Assembly: GCF_965279675.1 (NCBI RefSeq)
Contig: NZ_CBDIIJ010000002.1
Span: forward strand, 1,364,001 to 1,428,000
Reading direction: 5' to 3'
Length of the DNA: 64,000 nt
From: Mucisphaera sp965279675
GTDB lineage: Bacteria; Planctomycetota; Phycisphaerae; Phycisphaerales; Phycisphaeraceae
This document shows positions 1 to 7,267 of the stretch, in pieces. How positions within the stretch are numbered: the stretch's first letter is position 1; every line of letters begins with the position of its first letter. The translations under genes and the position numbers were made by a program. Below the pieces are notes generated by a model that was given only the letters and a program-made list of their open reading frames with translations, ran no database searches and was not told the DNA's origin.

Positions 1-177
1 TTCGAACTGGCGATCGCTGTGGCCATTGCCGTCTTTGGTATCGGCTCGGGCGTCGCCTTCGCCACCGTGGTCGGCCCTCTGGTCGAAGTGCCAGTGCTGA
101 TCGGATTGGTCAGCGTGTCGCTCTGGCTTGGACGGCGTCTGTATGGCAACCACAGCCAGCACATCAGCACGCGTTAA
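1..177 (+). CDS. ACR3-type arsenite efflux permease, C-terminal end (partial)
   Basis: Frame 1 is open from the window edge to a TAA at 175-177 and encodes the last 58 residues of a membrane protein. The hydrophobic stretch with GIGSGVAFATVVGPLVEVP followed by a second hydrophobic segment and a basic tail (LGRRLYG) matches the C-terminal end of ACR3 (ArsB/BASS superfamily) arsenite permeases, which export As(III) across the inner membrane using the proton motive force. The following gene, 15 nt downstream on the same strand, is an arsenite methyltransferase, which supports the assignment. The gene continues to the left of the window, so its start is not visible. Confidence 0.8.
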   Translation, partial: FELAIAVAIAVFGIGSGVAFATVVGPLVEVPVLIGLVSVSLWLGRRLYGNHSQHISTR

Positions 178-192
178 CAAAAGGACCCCGCC

Positions 193-1095
193 ATGAAACA
201 ACCCAACAACCCCGACACCCTTCGCGACACCGTCCGCGAGGGCTACGCCCAGATCGCCCGCTCCGGCCAGTGGTCGGGTGTCCGCCCCGCTTCCGCTTCA
301 CTCACCATCGCCGAGCAGACAGAGGAAGACGCATGTTGCTCAGGCGGCGGCTGCTGCGGACCCACCACCCTCACCCCCGAGCAGGTCGCCCTCGCCGTCG
401 GTTACGACGACAGCGCCCTCAACGCACTGCCCGAAGGCGCCAACATGGGCCTGTCCTGCGGCAACCCCACCGCGATCGTCTCCCTCAAGCCCGGCGAGAT
501 CGTGCTCGACCTCGGCTCAGGCGGCGGCTTCGACTGCTTCATCGCCGGACCCAAAGTCGGCGCCGAAGGCCGAGTCATCGGCATCGACATGACCCCCGAG
601 ATGCTCGCCAAGGCCCGCCAGAATATCGACGGCTACCGACAACAGTCAGGCCTCGACAACGTCGAGTTCCGCCTGGGTGAGATCGAACACCTCCCCGTCG
701 CCGACGGCACCGTCGACGTCGTGATCTCCAACTGCGTGATCAACCTCTCACCCGACAAACCTCAGGTCTGGCGAGAGATCGCCCGCGTCCTCAAGCCCGG
801 CGGCCGCGTCGCCGTCTCCGACCTCGCCCTCCTCAAACCACTCCCCCAACCGGTCCGCGAAGACCTCGAAGCCCTGGTCGGCTGCGTCGCCGGAGCCGAA
901 CTCGTCGAGGACATCCGCGCCGCCGTACAAGCCGCGGGCCTTACCGACCTCCAACTGACCCCCAAACCCGAGTACATCGAAGCCATGACCAACTGGCAGG
1001 ACCCCCTCTACCAGAAAGTCGCCGCGTCCCTACCCGAGGGCGCGAAGGTGAGTGATTATGTGGTGAGCCTGGATGTGACGGGCCGGCGAGAGTAA
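193..1095 (+). CDS. arsM: Arsenite S-adenosylmethionine methyltransferase ArsM
   Basis: A 300-residue class I SAM methyltransferase that would methylate As(III) to mono-, di- and trimethyl arsenicals in the cytoplasm. SAM motif I is DLGSGGG at about 106-112. Three conserved arsenic-binding cysteines are present: Cys89 (LSCGNP), Cys181 (SNCVINLSP) and Cys231 (VGCVAGA), corresponding to the three-cysteine site of characterised ArsM enzymes. An extra cysteine cluster, CCSGGGCCG at 48-56, is common in the bacterial branch. The ATG is preceded by AAGGA with a good spacing and lies 15 nt after the ACR3 stop, so the two form an arsenic-detoxification operon. An ArsR-type regulator is not in the window. 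Confidence 0.93.
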   Translation: MKQPNNPDTLRDTVREGYAQIARSGQWSGVRPASASLTIAEQTEEDACCSGGGCCGPTTLTPEQVALAVGYDDSALNALPEGANMGLSCGNPTAIVSLKPGEIVLDLGSGGGFDCFIAGPKVGAEGRVIGIDMTPEMLAKARQNIDGYRQQSGLDNVEFRLGEIEHLPVADGTVDVVISNCVINLSPDKPQVWREIARVLKPGGRVAVSDLALLKPLPQPVREDLEALVGCVAGAELVEDIRAAVQAAGLTDLQLTPKPEYIEAMTNWQDPLYQKVAASLPEGAKVSDYVVSLDVTGRRE

Positions 1096-1137
1096 GGACG
1101 ACGGGCCGACCACGCTCACGCCAGAGCAGGCCACGTG

Positions 1138-1644
1138 TCAGAACGCGCCTTCGGGCGGGCCGAACCCCGTAGCCATCCGCCACTGAGTGAGTTGACCCAG
1201 ATGGTACCCCTCGTGGTGCCCCAGCATGTACGCGATCGCGACCCCGTTGGTCGGGAAGAAGTCTCGCCACTCCGGTACGACGAACTCAGCGGCGAGCTCT
1301 TTCTCGGTCATCGTCTCGACCAGGCCAGCCAGCGTCCCATGCACGGCCTCAAGCGTCGTGAGCAAGTCAGCCTTGCTCGGGAAGAGCGAGCGATCGCCGC
1401 TCACCGGGCCGCCTGGCTGCCCGAGCTCGGACCACGAGGCGGGCACGCCGGCGAAATCCTTCGGATCGCCAAGCAAGCACCCAGCGAGCATTCCGCTGCC
1501 GACCGCGAGATGCGCGAGCACCCAGGCCGGGTGTTTCGCGTTGAGGTAGGGCAGCTCTGCAAAGCGCTCGTCGGGTACGTCAGCGACGAGCTTCTTTGCT
1601 TCAGACAGAGTATGGGCGTACAAGCCAAGGATCTGGGTCTTCAT
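1138..1644 (-). CDS. DinB-family metal-dependent protein
   Basis: A 168-residue protein of the DinB/YfiT four-helix-bundle superfamily. The expected metal-binding histidine triad can be assigned to His45 (VLAHLAVG), His144 and His148 (LGHHEGYHLGQL), and the ending HxGQLxQWR is typical. Bacterial members are thiol-dependent transferases or proteins of unknown substrate, and nothing here sets the substrate. The ATG at 1644 is chosen because GGAG stands 7 nt before it on the minus strand. A longer upstream frame exists but has coding-unlike sequence. It lies downstream of the VOC gene on the same strand, about 110 nt away, and could be co-transcribed with it. Confidence 0.85.
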   Translation of the reverse strand: MKTQILGLYAHTLSEAKKLVADVPDERFAELPYLNAKHPAWVLAHLAVGSGMLAGCLLGDPKDFAGVPASWSELGQPGGPVSGDRSLFPSKADLLTTLEAVHGTLAGLVETMTEKELAAEFVVPEWRDFFPTNGVAIAYMLGHHEGYHLGQLTQWRMATGFGPPEGAF

Positions 1645-1753
1645 AACACAACTCCAGGTGGTGTCGTCGTAAAGTCGATAACTAGGGCAAAAGGAAGGAT
1701 GCTGGCAAGCTAGTTCTGCGTGACATGCCGGCACGCAGAACCTGAGCGTTCGG

Positions 1754-2202
1754 TCATGGTCGCACGCCGTGCTCCGGGGACGCACCCTTGGCGTCCGTAC
1801 CATCGACAAACATCGATCGGAAGGGCTCCATGGGCTCGATTTCCTCGATGACATCTACCAGCACGCCGCCGGGCGCCTGAACGATGAAGTGGCGCTGACC
1901 GAACACCTCGTCTCGCAGCGGTTGGACGATCTCGAGGCCGTCGCGCTTGGCTTGCTCGAAGGCCGATGATGCGTCATCGATCTCGAAGTTGACCAGCACG
2001 CCACGCGCCTCTGCCCCATAGGACGCTGGAATGGTTTCGTGCTCCGCATGCAAGACCGCCAAACAACACGTGGGTCGCTCGGCGTGCACCAGGTGCACAT
2101 ACCAGTCAGATTTGAATGCCGCCTGGAAAGAGAAGTGTTTCATTAACAGGACGACAGACCAGCGACATCGCGTGTCATCAGGACGGGATAGACCAGACGC
2201 AT
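1754..2202 (-). pseudogene. VOC/glyoxalase-family protein with a one-base frameshift near its N terminus
   Basis: The intact downstream frame (ATG at 2143, 129 codons) starts in the middle of a vicinal-oxygen-chelate fold, with KSDWYVHL, LAVLHAEHETIP and FGQRHFIVQAPGG. The missing first strand and helix are found just upstream in another frame: an ATG at 2202, with GGAG 8 nt before it, encodes MRLVYPVLMTRDVAGLSSC and then hits TAA at 2145-2143. The two frames are offset by 59 nt, so one lost base (about 2144-2152) explains the break; restored, the protein would be about 149 residues. The gene is divergent from a TetR regulator with a palindrome between them. A sequencing error or a recent inactivation are equally possible. 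Family members include dioxygenases and resistance proteins; the substrate is unknown. Confidence 0.75.
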
Positions 2203-2247
2203 CAACGGGGCTCCGTAACAAGGGGAAAAGAAAAGCCACTACAAGAT

Positions 2248-2268
2248 ACATACCATCGGTTGGTATGT
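2248..2268. promoter_or_regulatory. Palindromic operator between the VOC gene and tetR
   Basis: A perfect 8-bp inverted repeat, ACATACCA / TGGTATGT with a 5-bp centre TCGGT, lies between the divergent starts of the VOC gene (2202) and the TetR-family gene (2301). Size, symmetry and position match the usual operator of a TetR dimer that represses both its own gene and its divergent neighbour. Binding itself is inferred. Confidence 0.7.
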
Positions 2269-2300
2269 CAATTCCAGGGCGACCTGCTAGCATCACATGT

Positions 2301-2873
2301 ATGGTGCCAACTACCAACGCCCAACGATCAGACAGAACACGATCGATCCTCCTCACGCAGGCGACGCTGCTCTTCGCTGACCAGGGATGGGCTGAAACCT
2401 CGACACAAGCCGTCATCGACGCATGCAACCTCACCAAGGGGGCCCTCTACCACCACTTCTCCGATAAAACCGATCTTTTTCGCGCGGTCTTCGAGCAGGT
2501 CAACAAGGATCTGCTTGAGCACATCATCCGTGAGGCTCATCAACACGCCGACCCCACCGAGGCACTCGTTGCCGGATGCCGTGCCTACCTGGCGGCCGCA
2601 GCCGAACCAGCGGTGGCCAGGATCTATCTTCTTGACGGCCCCGCAGTACTCGGCTGGGCTCGCTGGCGTGAGATCGACGCGCGGTTCTGCCTCGGATCAC
2701 TCCGTGAAGGGGTCGCTGCTGCACTCGGCCACAGCGACGAACCACTCACCCTCGCGCTCTCCGGTGCCATGAATGAACTAGCTCTCGCCTGTGCCGAGGG
2801 CCAGGTAAGCACAGCCAACGCGCAACACGCCATTGAGTCGCTGGTACGTGCAAGCATCGCGGCACTCAAATAA
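2301..2873 (+). CDS. TetR-family transcriptional regulator
   Basis: A 190-residue regulator with the TetR N-terminal domain at about 12-60. The helix-turn-helix is visible around residues 33-54 (STQAVIDACNLTKGALYHH, then F), followed by an alpha-helical ligand-binding domain. The ATG at 2301 gives the family's usual N-terminal length; an in-frame ATG at 2265 would lie inside the operator palindrome and is less likely. The open frame extends far upstream but only through the VOC gene on the other strand. It probably represses itself and the divergent VOC gene through the palindrome at 2248-2268. The stop overlaps the end of the convergent GIY-YIG gene by 8 nt. The inducer cannot be read from the sequence. 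Confidence 0.9.
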   Translation: MVPTTNAQRSDRTRSILLTQATLLFADQGWAETSTQAVIDACNLTKGALYHHFSDKTDLFRAVFEQVNKDLLEHIIREAHQHADPTEALVAGCRAYLAAAAEPAVARIYLLDGPAVLGWARWREIDARFCLGSLREGVAAALGHSDEPLTLALSGAMNELALACAEGQVSTANAQHAIESLVRASIAALK

Positions 2874-3141
2874 AACCCCGGCTTCGTAATCCCTCGATCG
2901 CCACCTGCAGCACCAGCTGCGCGGCACGCGGTAGCTCCCGGAGCATCGCCTCCGACCTCGTCGGCAACACCCCCCGATAGACGAGCCGCCAGGGCCCCTT
3001 GTTCCTGGAGGTGAACTTCCGCAGGTTGTGTGTCGACGAGTTGTGCTCGGCCAGCCGCCGCTCAAGATCATCGGCCTGCCCGATGTAACACTTCCCGGTG
3101 GCCTGACTCTCGTGCACGTAGACGAAGAAACCGTCCGCCAT
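2866..3141 (-). CDS. GIY-YIG nuclease-fold protein
   Basis: A 91-residue stand-alone GIY-YIG domain of the UPF0213/YhbQ type. The signature is present as VYV (7-9) and YIG (19-21), followed by the catalytic-region arginines in ERRLAEH (27-33) and a glutamate at about 64. Such small proteins are candidate endonucleases with poorly known targets. The ATG at 3141 lies 3 nt after the 3' end of the tRNA-Asn gene on the same strand, so the longer open frame running into the tRNA should not be used as the N terminus. No room exists for its own promoter, so it is probably expressed by read-through from the tRNA transcript. Confidence 0.85.
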   Translation of the reverse strand: MADGFFVYVHESQATGKCYIGQADDLERRLAEHNSSTHNLRKFTSRNKGPWRLVYRGVLPTRSEAMLRELPRAAQLVLQVAIEGLRSRGFI

Positions 3142-3144
3142 GAA

Positions 3145-3217
3145 CTCCCCCGGCTGGACTCGAACCAGCAACCTAGCGGTTAACAGCCGCTCGCTCTACC
3201 AATTGAGCTACAGGGGA
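3145..3217 (-). tRNA. tRNA-Asn (GTT)
   Basis: Reading the minus strand from 3217 gives a full cloverleaf of 73 nt: acceptor TCCCCTG pairing with CGGGGGA (one G-T pair), D arm GCTC/GAGC, anticodon stem AGCGG/CCGCT around the loop CTGTTAA (anticodon GTT), variable AGGTT, and T arm GCTGG TTCGAGT CCAGC. The discriminator base is G, as expected for tRNA-Asn. The CCA end is not encoded. Confidence 0.97.
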
Positions 3218-3311
3218 TCTGAGTCACGTAAGGGTACCCACGGCACCTGCCCCGTCAAGCCTGCAAATCACCGCCATGTGGATACCCAGCGGATTACAAC
3301 GCCTGTCGCGA

Positions 3312-4061
3312 TCAGGCATGCTGGGGCACATTCGGGTCAGCGGGCAGGCGGCAGGCCCGCCAGGCCAGCCAGCTCAACCCGATCAGCCCGATCAAGGCCG
3401 AAGCGACCGCCTGCACCAGCATCTCTGTCGAGGTCGTGCCCGCGTCCCAGGCCGCCAGCTGACTCCCCAGATACACAACCAACGCCACCCGGGGCAGCAT
3501 CCCGACCGCGGTGCCGATCAGAAAAGGCACCAGCCGAAGGCTCAGCATCGCCGCGAGCACGTTCGCAAACGCAAAGGGCACCTGAGGCGGCAGCCTGGCC
3601 AGCGTGAACACCAGGATCGCCCGGCCGGTCTCCGCATCGATCAGGTTCGCAGCCAGCCGCTGACCCGTCGGATGCCGGTCGATCCAGCCCCGAAGCTGCC
3701 GATTAGAGAGACGCCCGGCCAGCGCATACCCAAGACCCGAAGCCGCCAGAACCGCCACCATCGCCGCAGGCAGGCCGAGCGCAAGCCCGTAGACATATCC
3801 CGCCGCAAGACTCACCGCATGCGTCGGCAAAATCGCTACCCCCGCCAGCAGAGCCGCCGCCAGCACGAACAAGGGCATCGTCCAGCCGGCCTGCTCGTGC
3901 AGCACATCCGCAGCACCCCGGATAGGTCCCGCCAGACCCAGAGCTCCCAACGCGGGCAGGAGCACAGCCACCCCCAGCAGGCCGATCGTCGGCAGCCACG
4001 CACGCCAGCCACGGGTCGGCGTGTCGAGGGTCTCAACAGTGGTTGTGGGCTGCTGCGTCAC
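3312..4061 (-). CDS. TVP38/TMEM64-family inner membrane protein
   Basis: A 249-residue polytopic membrane protein of the TVP38/TMEM64 (DedA-superfamily, SNARE-associated) group. Hydrophobic segments are seen at about 22-47, 62-90, 93-115, 150-180 and 190-235. The family hallmark is the glycine-rich GYVYGLALGLPAAM segment followed by a re-entrant-like LRLVPFLIGTAVGMLPRV near 180-195. Members are thought to move lipids or support membrane homeostasis, but no substrate is assigned here. It is separated from the glycosyltransferase pair upstream by 26 nt on the same strand and may be part of the same transcript. Confidence 0.88.
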   Translation of the reverse strand: MTQQPTTTVETLDTPTRGWRAWLPTIGLLGVAVLLPALGALGLAGPIRGAADVLHEQAGWTMPLFVLAAALLAGVAILPTHAVSLAAGYVYGLALGLPAAMVAVLAASGLGYALAGRLSNRQLRGWIDRHPTGQRLAANLIDAETGRAILVFTLARLPPQVPFAFANVLAAMLSLRLVPFLIGTAVGMLPRVALVVYLGSQLAAWDAGTTSTEMLVQAVASALIGLIGLSWLAWRACRLPADPNVPQHA

Positions 4062-4087
4062 TCCGGATGGTAGCGCCCCAGCCGGAG

Positions 4088-5824
4088 TCAGGGGCCGATC
4101 CGCTTGACCAGCATCACCTCGGTGTGATGCGTCCCCGAGGAGTAGTCCAGGATGCGTTTGCCAAAAGTCTTCTCGACGGGCAGATCGCCAAACCGTGCCT
4201 CGATCGCCGCCAGCTCGCCGTCACCAATGATCAGCAGCCCGGCCTCGTCCGGGGCCGTCCTCGCAAACGCCCCGCGTCCCAGAGCCCAATCGGCCACATC
4301 CGCCCGATGCAGGTGCACGATCGGGTGCCCGCTCGGCCGGTCCATGTAGAAGAACAGGCTGGGCTCGTCGTAATCCCGCATGAAAAGGGGGGTAGTCGGC
4401 TCGGCCTGCTCACGAAACGCCGCGGCCAGATCCGCCGAAGGCTTGAGCTCGTCCTCCACGCCCGGCAGCACCAGGAAAACCATCGCGATGACGATCGCAG
4501 GGACGAGGCAAACCAGCCCCTTCGCAGCGGTCAGGTAACGACCCGCCAAATGATGATTCGCCACCCACGCCGTCGCCGCCACCAGCACCAGCACCACCGG
4601 AATCTCGCCAAGGAAAAGCGACGGCTGCGCAAGCACAAACGGGGCCGCCAGAGCACCAAGAATCCCAACGATCGCCACCGGCAGCGCCAGCCAGACACCG
4701 ATGGTCATCCAGAATCGATCGCGCCCGTGGGCTTCTCCCCGATGGTGCAGAGCAATCGTCGCCGCCGAGGCGATCGCCAGCGCCGGGATGATCGGCATCA
4801 GGTAATGCGGCAGCTTCGTGCTCGCCAGACTCAGAAACACAAACCACGGCAGGATCCAGGCCCACAGCACCGCCCGGTCGCGGCCCGTCCCCAGCCGCCG
4901 GCCAAGCATTGCGCTCCACGCCCCCTGCAGATACAGAATCCAGGGAAAGAACACGATCACGATCAGCGGCAGATAGAGCGGCAACTGCACGACATACTCC
5001 AGCGTGCTCCCGCTGCCGTGCTCAAGACCCGACGTCACCCGCTGCACCACGTGCTGCTCGAAACCGATCGCCCAGAGCTGACCACCGGTCGCGCGATCCA
5101 CCGGGATCGCCCAGGCGATCAGCGGCACAAACGAAAACAACGCCAGCAACACAAAACCGATCCACCACCGGGCAGACAGCCGAAGCTCGCGCCGCAGCAG
5201 CCAACCCGCCACGAGAATCGTCACCACCGGGATCGGCCAGACCAGCGGGCCCTTCAGCAGCACGGTCGAGCACAACCCGACGGCCATCACCGGCCAGTGC
5301 CACCACGCCTGCTTCCGGTAGATCGCATCGATGAAGGCATAAATCGTCAGCGTCGTGAAAAACACCAGCGCCGCATCGATGATCGACGCCGAGCCGACAT
5401 AGATCGCCAGCATGCTCGTCCCAAAAATCGCCATCGCCCCGATGCCGACCTGCGGCCCGAACATCCGCCGCCCGCACAACCAGGTCATCAGCGCCGCCCC
5501 GACCATGCTCAGAACCGACACCATCCGCGCCGCCAGCTCCGTCGGACCCATCAGCCCGACAAACGGCGCCATCATCCAGTAGATCATCGGCGGCTTACGC
5601 AGCCGAGGCTCGTCGTTGAGAGACGGCACCAGCCAGTCACCGGTTTCCCACATCTCAACAGCCGCGCGGGCATAACGCGGCTCGTCGCGATCCCATAGGT
5701 CCGTCCCCGCTGCCATGGCGACATAAGCCACCAGCAAACCCAACGCGATCAGCACCACGTACCGCCACTCATACCTGGCCCAGCGGTCGGCCTTCGTCGC
5801 AGCCATCGGTTCATGTTCGGTCAT
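4088..5824 (-). CDS. ArnT/PMT-type (GT39/GT83-like) polyprenyl-phosphate-sugar glycosyltransferase
   Basis: A 578-residue multi-spanning protein of the dolichyl/undecaprenyl-phosphate-sugar transferase family, which moves a sugar from a lipid carrier to an acceptor on the periplasmic side. After the first membrane helix (about 22-40) comes the catalytic acidic motif WDRDEPRYA (Asp-Glu at 47-48), then RLRKPPMIYWM typical of ArnT-like enzymes, and about a dozen hydrophobic helices, ending in a soluble C-terminal domain. The ATG at 5824 overlaps the stop of the GT2 gene as ATGA, indicating translational coupling, so the longer open frame is rejected. The adjacent GT2 gene probably makes its lipid-linked donor. 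The acceptor (lipid A, protein or other glycan) is unknown. Confidence 0.87.
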   Translation of the reverse strand: MTEHEPMAATKADRWARYEWRYVVLIALGLLVAYVAMAAGTDLWDRDEPRYARAAVEMWETGDWLVPSLNDEPRLRKPPMIYWMMAPFVGLMGPTELAARMVSVLSMVGAALMTWLCGRRMFGPQVGIGAMAIFGTSMLAIYVGSASIIDAALVFFTTLTIYAFIDAIYRKQAWWHWPVMAVGLCSTVLLKGPLVWPIPVVTILVAGWLLRRELRLSARWWIGFVLLALFSFVPLIAWAIPVDRATGGQLWAIGFEQHVVQRVTSGLEHGSGSTLEYVVQLPLYLPLIVIVFFPWILYLQGAWSAMLGRRLGTGRDRAVLWAWILPWFVFLSLASTKLPHYLMPIIPALAIASAATIALHHRGEAHGRDRFWMTIGVWLALPVAIVGILGALAAPFVLAQPSLFLGEIPVVLVLVAATAWVANHHLAGRYLTAAKGLVCLVPAIVIAMVFLVLPGVEDELKPSADLAAAFREQAEPTTPLFMRDYDEPSLFFYMDRPSGHPIVHLHRADVADWALGRGAFARTAPDEAGLLIIGDGELAAIEARFGDLPVEKTFGKRILDYSSGTHHTEVMLVKRIGP

Positions 5825-6597
5825 AGCGATCCGGCCCGTGAGACCGGTTCCTCCTGCGTCCGTATCTGCTGCCAGCGACTCTTCATCCACCGCACCCCAA
5901 TCAGATCGATCAGACCCGGTAGCGCCCGGTTCCAGACACCGAACTTCGCCTTGCCGGCCACCCGCGGCCGATGGTTCACCGGCACCTGAATCACAGCGTA
6001 GCCCATCATCCGAGCCACATACGCCGTGAACCGCTGCATCCCACGCATCTCAAACGGCAGCGCCAACGCCATCTCCCGCCTCATCACCCGAATGGCACAG
6101 GCAGAGTCCCGGATGTCGTCGCCCAGGATCGCCCGCCGAAACCCACGCCCGACAGCGCTCGACACCCGCCTGACAAACGTATCCCGACGATTGGCCGACC
6201 GATCACCCTGCACCAGATCGATGTCCTGCTCGCGCAAAGCATGGACCATCACCGGCAGGTCGTTCGGGTCGTTCTGACGATCAGCATCAATGATGGCAAT
6301 CAGCTCGCCACGTGCTTTGAGGATGCCCGCCCGGTACCCCGCCGCCGGCCCGAGCCCCCGGCCAGCCGGCGTCACGAGACGGTGAACCGACAACCAGTCA
6401 CACCCAGCAGCCATCCGCTGCCGAACGCGTTCGACGGTCGCATCGGTCGACCCGTCATCGATCAGGATCAACTCGAAACGCAGACCCGTCGGCCGCAGCG
6501 CCGCCGCCACCTCATCCACCAGACCATCAACGTTGTCCTGCTCGTTGTGAGCCGGAGCCACAATACTCAGGTCGATCGCCGCGTCAGGGTCCTGCAT
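5821..6597 (-). CDS. GT2 glycosyltransferase, polyprenyl-phosphate sugar synthase (DPM1-like)
   Basis: A 258-residue GT-A fold glycosyltransferase family 2 enzyme. Nucleotide-sugar binding motifs are SIVAPAHNEQ (11-20), LIDDGSTDATV (45-55) and the metal-binding DADRQND (104-110), as in dolichol-phosphate mannosyltransferase-like and ArnC-like proteins. It lacks the C-terminal membrane helices of ArnC, so it is probably a peripheral enzyme at the cytoplasmic membrane face making a polyprenyl-phosphate-linked hexose. The start at 6597 places the first motif at the usual distance. Its stop overlaps the start of the GT39-like gene by 4 nt, so the two act as a donor-synthesis and transfer pair. 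Confidence 0.88.
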   Translation of the reverse strand: MQDPDAAIDLSIVAPAHNEQDNVDGLVDEVAAALRPTGLRFELILIDDGSTDATVERVRQRMAAGCDWLSVHRLVTPAGRGLGPAAGYRAGILKARGELIAIIDADRQNDPNDLPVMVHALREQDIDLVQGDRSANRRDTFVRRVSSAVGRGFRRAILGDDIRDSACAIRVMRREMALALPFEMRGMQRFTAYVARMMGYAVIQVPVNHRPRVAGKAKFGVWNRALPGLIDLIGVRWMKSRWQQIRTQEEPVSRAGSL

Positions 6598-6654
6598 GAA
6601 CGCAGCGTACCGGACACAAGCCTCCCGCGGCGGCCCGAACCTCAAGCCGGCACA

Positions 6655-7098
6655 TCAATCAAACGTACGCCGGTTCTTCCGCACCACGCCATCCTCCGTG
6701 ATCTCAACATCACGCAGCTGCCCGTTCACGCGGATTTCGAACCAGTAATAGCCGTCCCCGGCGTCAGACCCGTGCTCAATGACCCGGCCCTCCGGGAAAA
6801 GCTCGGCCAACCTCTTGGCCACCACCTCGGGCGTCGACGCCGGCAGCCCCCGAAGACGCGCTGCCGCATCCGCGGTCTCCACATCAGTCCCTGCCGGCTG
6901 CTGGGCCACCCCACTCGCGGTCAAGGCCGCCACCTGATGCTCCAGCTGGGACACCCTGGCCTCCAGCCCACGCAAACGGTTCTCCAACGCATCCGAGCCG
7001 TGATCCTGAGCGGACAGAGAAGCCAACGGCAAAACAGTGGCCAGCAGAACGAAAGCGACCAGACTCAGCAGCAGCGTAGGGCGATGTATCACATTCAT
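6655..7098 (-). CDS. Secreted small protein with coiled coil and PepSY-like domain
   Basis: A 147-residue exported protein. Residues 1-30 form a signal peptide (hydrophobic core LLLSLVAFVLLATVLPLA, cleavage near SLSAQ). Residues 36-62 have heptad spacing (LENRLRGLEARVSQLEHQV) and should form a short coiled coil. The C-terminal part (about 85-147), with TPEVVAKRLAELFPEGRV, YYWFEIRVNGQLRDVEITEDG, resembles the PepSY-like alpha-beta domain of periplasmic proteins. The ATG at 7098 is preceded by GAGAG 10 nt upstream. No partner is evident; it lies downstream of the DoxX fusion gene on the same strand after a 169-nt gap. Confidence 0.7.
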   Translation of the reverse strand: MNVIHRPTLLLSLVAFVLLATVLPLASLSAQDHGSDALENRLRGLEARVSQLEHQVAALTASGVAQQPAGTDVETADAAARLRGLPASTPEVVAKRLAELFPEGRVIEHGSDAGDGYYWFEIRVNGQLRDVEITEDGVVRKNRRTFD

Positions 7099-7267
7099 AC
7101 GAGGGCTCTCAATAATCAGGTCTTGGCAAAGGTGTCTCGGATCAGACTGTGCGCCTGTCAAGGACCCCGAATAGTCGCCTCTCACCAGAATGCTCGCAGC
7201 CGCTATTCGCACAGCTGGCACAGAGACGACCTTTATTCCTATTTCCTCACTAAGCCGGAGGCCAGAG

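Noticed and set aside
2031..2300. N-terminal extension of the TetR frame
   Set aside because: This part lies opposite the VOC gene and across the operator; the helix-turn-helix starts normally from ATG 2301.
4043..5698. A 551-codon open frame on the plus strand
   Set aside because: It is an exact shadow of the minus-strand ArnT-like gene and encodes an Arg/Gln/His/Pro-rich sequence without any domain. GC-rich codon bias produces such frames throughout the window.
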